Shown: one piece after another, positions 6,173 to 8,967 of the stretch | Numbering within the stretch: position 1 is the first letter of the stretch | Layout: each line of letters starts with the position of its first letter | NCBI GenBank assembly: GCA_934444695.1 | Contig: CAKSDF010000076.1 | Span: 1-8,967, forward strand | Origin: an uncultured Eubacteriales bacterium | GTDB lineage: Bacteria > Bacillota > Clostridia > Oscillospirales > Acutalibacteraceae | Direction of reading: 5' to 3' | DNA length: 8,967 nt | The notes under the pieces: generated by a model | The model's input: only the letters and a program-made list of their open reading frames with translations | Told to the model about the DNA's origin: nothing | The model's database searches: none | Made by a program: the position numbers and the translations under genes

Positions 6173-6202
6173 TTGCTAAGCATAACGCACACATATCAGC
6201 AA

Positions 6203-6340
6203 GCTGAGGCTATCAGCGCAGCTGATCGGAGGGAGGCTGCCGTAAAAATACAAATGCGGTTTGAATAGGCAGACTTCCTTTTCGGTAAGGGCGCGGAATG
6301 CTGCTCCCTCCGGTCTCGGCCGAGCCGAGACAGCCTCAGC
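6203..6340. repeat. Pair of inverted hairpin repeats, about 138 bp in all
   Basis: The right copy (6305-6340, plus) reads TCCCTCCG, then the stem GTCTCGGC-CGA-GCCGAGAC, then AGCCTCAGC. The left copy (6203-6236), read on the minus strand, is CCTCCCTCCG, then ATCAGC-TGC-GCTGAT, then AGCCTCAGC. The flanking boxes CCCTCCG and AGCCTCAGC are the same, while the stem arms differ but remain self-complementary. That is compensatory change, which indicates selection for a folded hairpin. The two copies face outward with a 68-nt centre that has no gene. The same architecture recurs at 8688-8824. It resembles REP/BIME-type intergenic repeats of the host. Confidence 0.72.
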
Positions 6341-6444
6341 GATCGGCCGCAGCACAGCCTCTGTTACCACATTTACAGGGCAGCAACCGATGGCAGGTTA
6401 AGCAACCGATGCTCGAACCCTATGCTTTCGCTTTAAATCGTTTT

Positions 6445-7698
6445 TCATCGATCGACCGATATTGCGGCAAAGCCGTCGGTTTCGGCCGAAAGAACGGTTG
6501 AAACAAAATACCGTATGTCGTCCATGGCGTGGTCGTTTTCCTTAATGGGGCGATCCTTAACGCTGCCCTCGTCCCATCGGTAAAGTCCGAATTCTCTGAT
6601 GGAATCGGCGCAGGACGGTGAAAAGACCAGCCGCCCTTCCCGCAGCGCGTCGGCCACGAGACTTATGCCCTCGGCCACTGAGTTTTTGGCCGGAATGACC
6701 CTGAAGCTCCCGTGGCGGCGGACACAGGTCATAAAAGATGCGGCCGATGGGTCGCACACCACAGCTTTAATATCCTTATTTTTAACAAGCCTTAAAAGCT
6801 CGGTATAATATTCCTCGTCGGTCTTTTGCTCGCCCGCGTCTCGTGAGGAATAGTAATATTCCCGTATACGGAAGGCCTTGTTTCCCCTTATTCCCCAAAG
6901 CCCCATAGACATTGGATTAACGGTGCCGTAATCGCAGGAGACATAGTATTCGTCATAACCGCCGTCAGCCACCTCGCGAACGCACTTTTCCTTGGAAAAC
7001 ATAGGGTAGATAAGCCCGTCGGCCGCCACCCATTTACCCAGCACGAATCGATCGTAAAAGGTGCCGCTGTAAAGGGTTTCATACCGCCTTCTGATCTCGT
7101 CCGAAAGGGCAGGATTGTCCTTCATGGTAAAATGAAGATAGAGGGCGTTTTTTTGCTTTGCACACAGTATCCAGTTTTGATAAAACCAGTGCTGAGGGTG
7201 CTCGGGATTGCAGTTGAACCAGAATTTCGACCCTTTTACCGAGCATCTTGCAAGGGTTTGTTCCACAAAGGATCGGGGCATAAGGGCCACCTCGTCAAGC
7301 AGCGCTCCCGAGAGGGTCATTCCCTGAATGAGAGAAGCCGACGATTCATCCTTTCCTCCGAAAAAATAAAAGCGGTTTTTTGCCCTCCCCCTTGAAACGG
7401 TCAGGCAGTTGGCCGAAGCCTTAAGCTCACAACAAAATCCCAGCTGCCGAAGCTGATCGCAAAGGGGCAGAATTATGTTTCTTTTAAGGGCGGTGACCGT
7501 CTTTCCGCAAAAAGCAAAATCCCCGCCGTTAAAGGCCGAAAAAGCCCAGAAAACAAAGGAAATCGACATACACAGCGTCTTTCCCGATCTGACCGCTCCG
7601 TCGCATATAACGGCGTCGTATTTGCGGTTAGGACTGTTTGGCATCCACCAGCAAAGCACCGCCAGCTGCTTTGCCGAAAAAGGTTTAAATTTTATCAT
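6445..7698 (-). CDS. Terminase large subunit (DNA-packaging ATPase and nuclease)
   Basis: This 417-residue motor subunit docks on the portal, pumps DNA into the procapsid and cuts it. The ATPase domain shows Walker A GAVRSGKT (34-41), a Walker B ending LLDE (133-136) and FNCNPEHPQHWF (161-172), matching the coupling motif of PBSX/SPP1-type terminases. The RNase-H-like nuclease domain shows its acidic residues in CDYG (D256), VVCDPSA (D316) and NDHAMDD (D389, D393/D394). All key residues are present, so the enzyme looks active. The ATG lies 4 nt after the small-subunit stop, with AAGGGTGAG just ahead inside that gene's end. Length is normal for the family, and the frame is unbroken. Confidence 0.95.
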   Translation of the reverse strand: MIKFKPFSAKQLAVLCWWMPNSPNRKYDAVICDGAVRSGKTLCMSISFVFWAFSAFNGGDFAFCGKTVTALKRNIILPLCDQLRQLGFCCELKASANCLTVSRGRAKNRFYFFGGKDESSASLIQGMTLSGALLDEVALMPRSFVEQTLARCSVKGSKFWFNCNPEHPQHWFYQNWILCAKQKNALYLHFTMKDNPALSDEIRRRYETLYSGTFYDRFVLGKWVAADGLIYPMFSKEKCVREVADGGYDEYYVSCDYGTVNPMSMGLWGIRGNKAFRIREYYYSSRDAGEQKTDEEYYTELLRLVKNKDIKAVVCDPSAASFMTCVRRHGSFRVIPAKNSVAEGISLVADALREGRLVFSPSCADSIREFGLYRWDEGSVKDRPIKENDHAMDDIRYFVSTVLSAETDGFAAISVDR

Positions 7699-7702
7699 TC
7701 AC

Positions 7703-8167
7703 TCACCCTTCTTCAAGGGCTTCTGCGCCCTTTTTCAGTGCCTCATAAAAGGGCGAGAAGGAAGCATCCTCTGAACTTTCTTCAAGTTGTGAAAGCTTTT
7801 CCAGTGCCTTGAGCCGATCAAAAAATTTGATTTCAAGGCCTCCACCCTTGGGGCGCTTTATTTCGGCAATATTGAAAAGATCAAGTTCTTCGATTTTTTG
7901 TTCGTCGGGCGCATCTGAAAACATAAGCTTCACTGCGTCGGCATAAGAGCCGAAAGCTATGCGTCTCAGTCCCGTTTTAAAATCCTCTTTTGCCGAATTT
8001 TGTCCCTCTTTTTTAAGCTCGGCAATGCGGTTTCTGACCGCCGCATTTCTGAGCAGGGCGAGGCCTTTTTTCTCGGGAAACAGCCTGTACCCCGCCTTAA
8101 AAGCCGCCTCCCTGGGATTTTCGGTCAGACAGTAAAATTCACAAAATTCGTTTTCTTTCGGTTTCAT
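7703..8167 (-). CDS. Terminase small subunit (DNA recognition)
   Basis: The 154-residue protein recognises the packaging site on phage DNA and delivers it to the large subunit. The N-terminus contains FCEFYCLTENPREAAFKAGY (residues 8-27), the helix-turn-helix pattern of the Terminase_2 family. It is followed by a helical segment with charged residues (about 35-60) and an acidic, helical C-terminus suited to oligomerisation and contact with the large subunit. The ATG at 8167 was chosen over the preceding TTG because AGGAGGT ends 8 nt before it. It is the first gene of the leftward operon and lies 4 nt from the large subunit. No convincing sigma-A promoter is visible upstream. Confidence 0.88.
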   Translation of the reverse strand: MKPKENEFCEFYCLTENPREAAFKAGYRLFPEKKGLALLRNAAVRNRIAELKKEGQNSAKEDFKTGLRRIAFGSYADAVKLMFSDAPDEQKIEELDLFNIAEIKRPKGGGLEIKFFDRLKALEKLSQLEESSEDASFSPFYEALKKGAEALEEG

Positions 8168-8175
8168 CAATGCCT

Positions 8176-8182
8176 ACCTCCT
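8176..8182 (-). promoter_or_regulatory. Ribosome binding site of the small terminase gene
   Basis: AGGAGGT on the minus strand is a perfect Shine-Dalgarno core with 8 nt to the ATG at 8167, which decides the start in favour of ATG over TTG. Confidence 0.85.
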
Positions 8183-8340
8183 CGCGTAAGGCCCTTTGCT
8201 TTGCGATATGGCATAAGGTGCAAGCGGACCGACACATTGCGTCTTGTCTGACCGCCGGCCCGCCCGCAGCACCTACATCAAACGAGGATGAAGGTTAGCT
8301 TTAAAAAAAGGAGGAGTTTTAATTCAAAATGAATTCAGAC

Positions 8341-8392
8341 GGTCGGCAAGTGAAAAGGTCTTGGGATTTCTTTTTCACTGCCGGCCTTTTTT
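8341..8392 (+). terminator. Rightward intrinsic terminator
   Basis: GGTCGGCA (8341-8348) and GTGAAAA (8350-8356) pair with TTTTCAC (8372-8378) and TGCCGGCC (8379-8386), with a single bulged A and one G-U pair, and six T residues follow (8387-8392). This gives a 15-bp stem. The orientation is away from the head operon. It overlaps the first codons of a short frame that has a good ribosome binding site (ATG 8329), so either that start is spurious or the structure is a leader attenuator or the end of a small RNA. Confidence 0.85.
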
Positions 8393-8440
8393 CCCGCTCG
8401 GTAAAGGGCCTTACAATAACAGGCGCAAAAATGGTGGTCG

Positions 8441-8489
8441 GTTGCACAAAAGTGTGCAACTTTTATCATAAAAAAATTTTTTTATCATA
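8441..8489. promoter_or_regulatory. Hairpin GTTGCACA/TGTGCAAC next to an AT-only palindrome
   Basis: GTTGCACA-AAAG-TGTGCAAC (8441-8460) is an 8-bp dyad. It is followed by ATAAAAAAATTTTTTTAT (8468-8485), a perfect 18-bp AT palindrome, and a direct repeat of TTTATCATA (8462-8470 and 8481-8489). On the plus strand TTGCAC with TATCAT 16 nt later is a possible but weak promoter whose -35 region would sit inside the dyad. The dyad followed by TTTT could instead be a small terminator. The nearest downstream plus-strand gene starts 427 nt away. Which role applies cannot be decided from sequence. Confidence 0.45.
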
Positions 8490-8687
8490 TTTTTTTATTG
8501 CACAGCCGAGCATTTCCATCCTTTAAACCGATTTTTCTCCCTTTGATTTGTGCCTGTCCCTTTTTTCCCGATCTTTCACTTTTTGTCCTTTGCTTTATCC
8601 GTTTGTCCTGTTCTTTCCTCCGGCAAATCCGCCGACACGTCCGCTGATCAAATGCGGCGACGGCACACTCGCTTATCGGCAACCCGG

Positions 8688-8824
8688 CCGAGGCTTTCCC
8701 GGCAGGGCCGGGATCGGAGGAGGGACACCCTGCCGTCCGACCGAAATATCAGCGTCCCCTTCTCAAGCCCTCCCCCTCCTTCGCCGCGCCTCCTCCGGTC
8801 AGCTCACGCTGACAGCCTCGGCGA
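8688..8824. repeat. Second pair of inverted hairpin repeats, about 137 bp
   Basis: The right copy (8789-8824, plus) reads CCTCCTCCG, then GTCAGC-TCAC-GCTGAC, then AGCCTCGGCGA. The left copy (8688-8724), read on the minus strand, has CCTCCTCCGA, then TCCCGGC-CCT-GCCGGGA, then AAGCCTCGGC. Box order, stem position, outward orientation and total length match the pair at 6203-6340, while the stems differ in sequence but stay complementary. The two pairs lie on either side of the terminase genes. Confidence 0.7.
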
Positions 8825-8915
8825 CCGCAGCCACACCGCCCTGCGCCCCTTTGACCCTTCCCCCCTTTTTTGCCTTTTCCCGTTGCCTGAATATCAACCG
8901 ATAAGGAGAATCTCC

Positions 8916-8967
8916 ATGAAAAAACCAGCTTCGATCGTTTTTACCGTCCTTTGCGCCGCTTTGCTTG
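8916..8967 (+). CDS. Start of a secreted or lipoprotein-like gene, cut by the window edge
   Basis: Seventeen full codons are visible: MKKPASIVFTVLCAALL. Two lysines followed by a hydrophobic stretch form the beginning of a Sec signal peptide. A Cys at residue 13 is within the hydrophobic core, so a lipobox cannot be judged. AAGGAG (8903-8908) lies 7 nt before the ATG, strongly supporting this start. The gene runs rightward, divergent from the head operon, and is most likely a host gene marking the right side of the phage-derived block. The mature product is outside the window. Confidence 0.75.
   Translation, partial: MKKPASIVFTVLCAALL

Larger units (their letters stand above)
5817..6444. other. 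628-nt non-coding spacer between large terminase and portal genes
   Basis: There is no credible gene on either strand; the one 64-codon minus-strand frame here is built from repeat sequence. From right to left the stretch holds a GCAACCGATG direct repeat (6383-6392 and 6402-6411), a pair of inverted hairpin repeats (6203-6340), a partial copy of the left-flank repeat end (6177-6194), a parS palindrome (6147-6172), a TTGTTA/TAACAA dyad (6131-6148), degenerate tandem repeats (5892-6031) and the portal ribosome binding site. Terminase and portal genes usually abut in phage late operons, so this spacer is atypical. Confidence 0.75.
8168..8915. other. 748-nt region without a convincing gene, upstream of the head operon
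   Basis: The terminase ribosome binding site is at the left end. Next come an AAAGGAGGAG (8308-8317) followed by an ATG at 8329 that runs straight into a rightward terminator (8341-8392), a hairpin plus AT-rich palindrome (8441-8489), a pyrimidine-rich plus strand (about 8530-8632) with repeated TGTCC words, and an inverted hairpin-repeat pair (8688-8824). The region ends at the binding site of the plus-strand gene at 8916. No phage early gene, repressor or integrase is present. Confidence 0.7.

Noticed and set aside
6176..6370. 64-codon minus-strand frame in the terminase-portal spacer
   Set aside because: It is made from the hairpin repeat pair and has no ribosome binding site.
780..8400. 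Attachment-site direct repeats flanking the head cassette
   Set aside because: No matching direct repeat of useful length was found by eye between 700-805 and 8170-8400; borders may lie outside the window.
8329..8526. 65-codon plus-strand frame with a good ribosome binding site
   Set aside because: A strong intrinsic terminator lies within its first 22 codons, and the rest is encoded by an AT palindrome and hairpin; composition is not protein-like. Kept only as a possible leader signal.
8485..8682. 65-codon basic minus-strand frame upstream of the terminase genes
   Set aside because: Its Lys/Arg-rich product simply reflects the pyrimidine-rich plus strand; no ribosome binding site precedes it.
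1..8967. CRISPR array, tRNA, rRNA or toxin-antitoxin pair
   Set aside because: No regularly spaced identical repeats with unique spacers, no cloverleaf or rRNA-like sequence, and no paired small frames with suitable signals were seen.

Overview
The window carries the head-and-packaging module of a tailed phage, almost certainly a prophage or prophage remnant. It lies wholly on the minus strand, so it is transcribed from right to left. Protein similarity recalled from family knowledge points to gut Clostridia (Oscillospiraceae/Ruminococcaceae-like hosts). The major capsid N-terminus and the cysteine-rich prohead protease belong to types common in prophages of those bacteria. Base composition is near 50% GC, Shine-Dalgarno sites are strong AGGAGG types, and one intergenic site is an exact Firmicute-type parS. 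The host assignment is an inference; no rRNA or housekeeping gene is present.

Layout in transcription order. Small terminase (7703-8167) and large terminase (6445-7698) are 4 nt apart. A 628-nt non-coding spacer follows (5817-6444). Then come the portal (4647-5816) and a prohead protease (3659-4654) overlapping it by 8 nt. The 3' third of the protease gene appears to contain an in-frame, separately started scaffold (3659-4009). A second spacer of 460 nt (3199-3658) precedes the major capsid protein (2188-3198). Three tightly packed small head-tail joining genes follow (1817-2185, 1233-1814, 806-1240). Every reading frame is open and full length. Together they supply what is needed to assemble a procapsid, mature it, pump DNA into it and close the neck. 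No tail, lysis, integrase, repressor or replication gene is visible.

The left flank (15-805) is 791 nt without a convincing gene. It holds an inverted-repeat element, a microsatellite, an A-rich patch and a strong rightward terminator. At the very left edge another minus-strand gene seems to begin (1-14) behind a long dyad whose stem covers its ribosome binding site. If that gene is phage-derived, the tail module could continue outside the window, so the apparent lack of a tail is not proven. The right flank (8168-8915) is 748 nt without a gene. It holds a rightward terminator, an AT-rich palindromic patch, a pyrimidine-rich run and a paired hairpin repeat. It is followed by the first 17 codons of a plus-strand secreted or lipoprotein-like gene (8916-8967).

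The most unusual features are the long repeat-bearing spacers inside a late phage operon, where genes normally abut. The upstream spacer carries a perfect 16-bp parS sequence (TGTTTCACGTGAAACA, 6152-6167) inside a 26-bp palindrome. Two similarly built pairs of outward-facing hairpin repeats (6203-6340 and 8688-8824) bracket the terminase genes.
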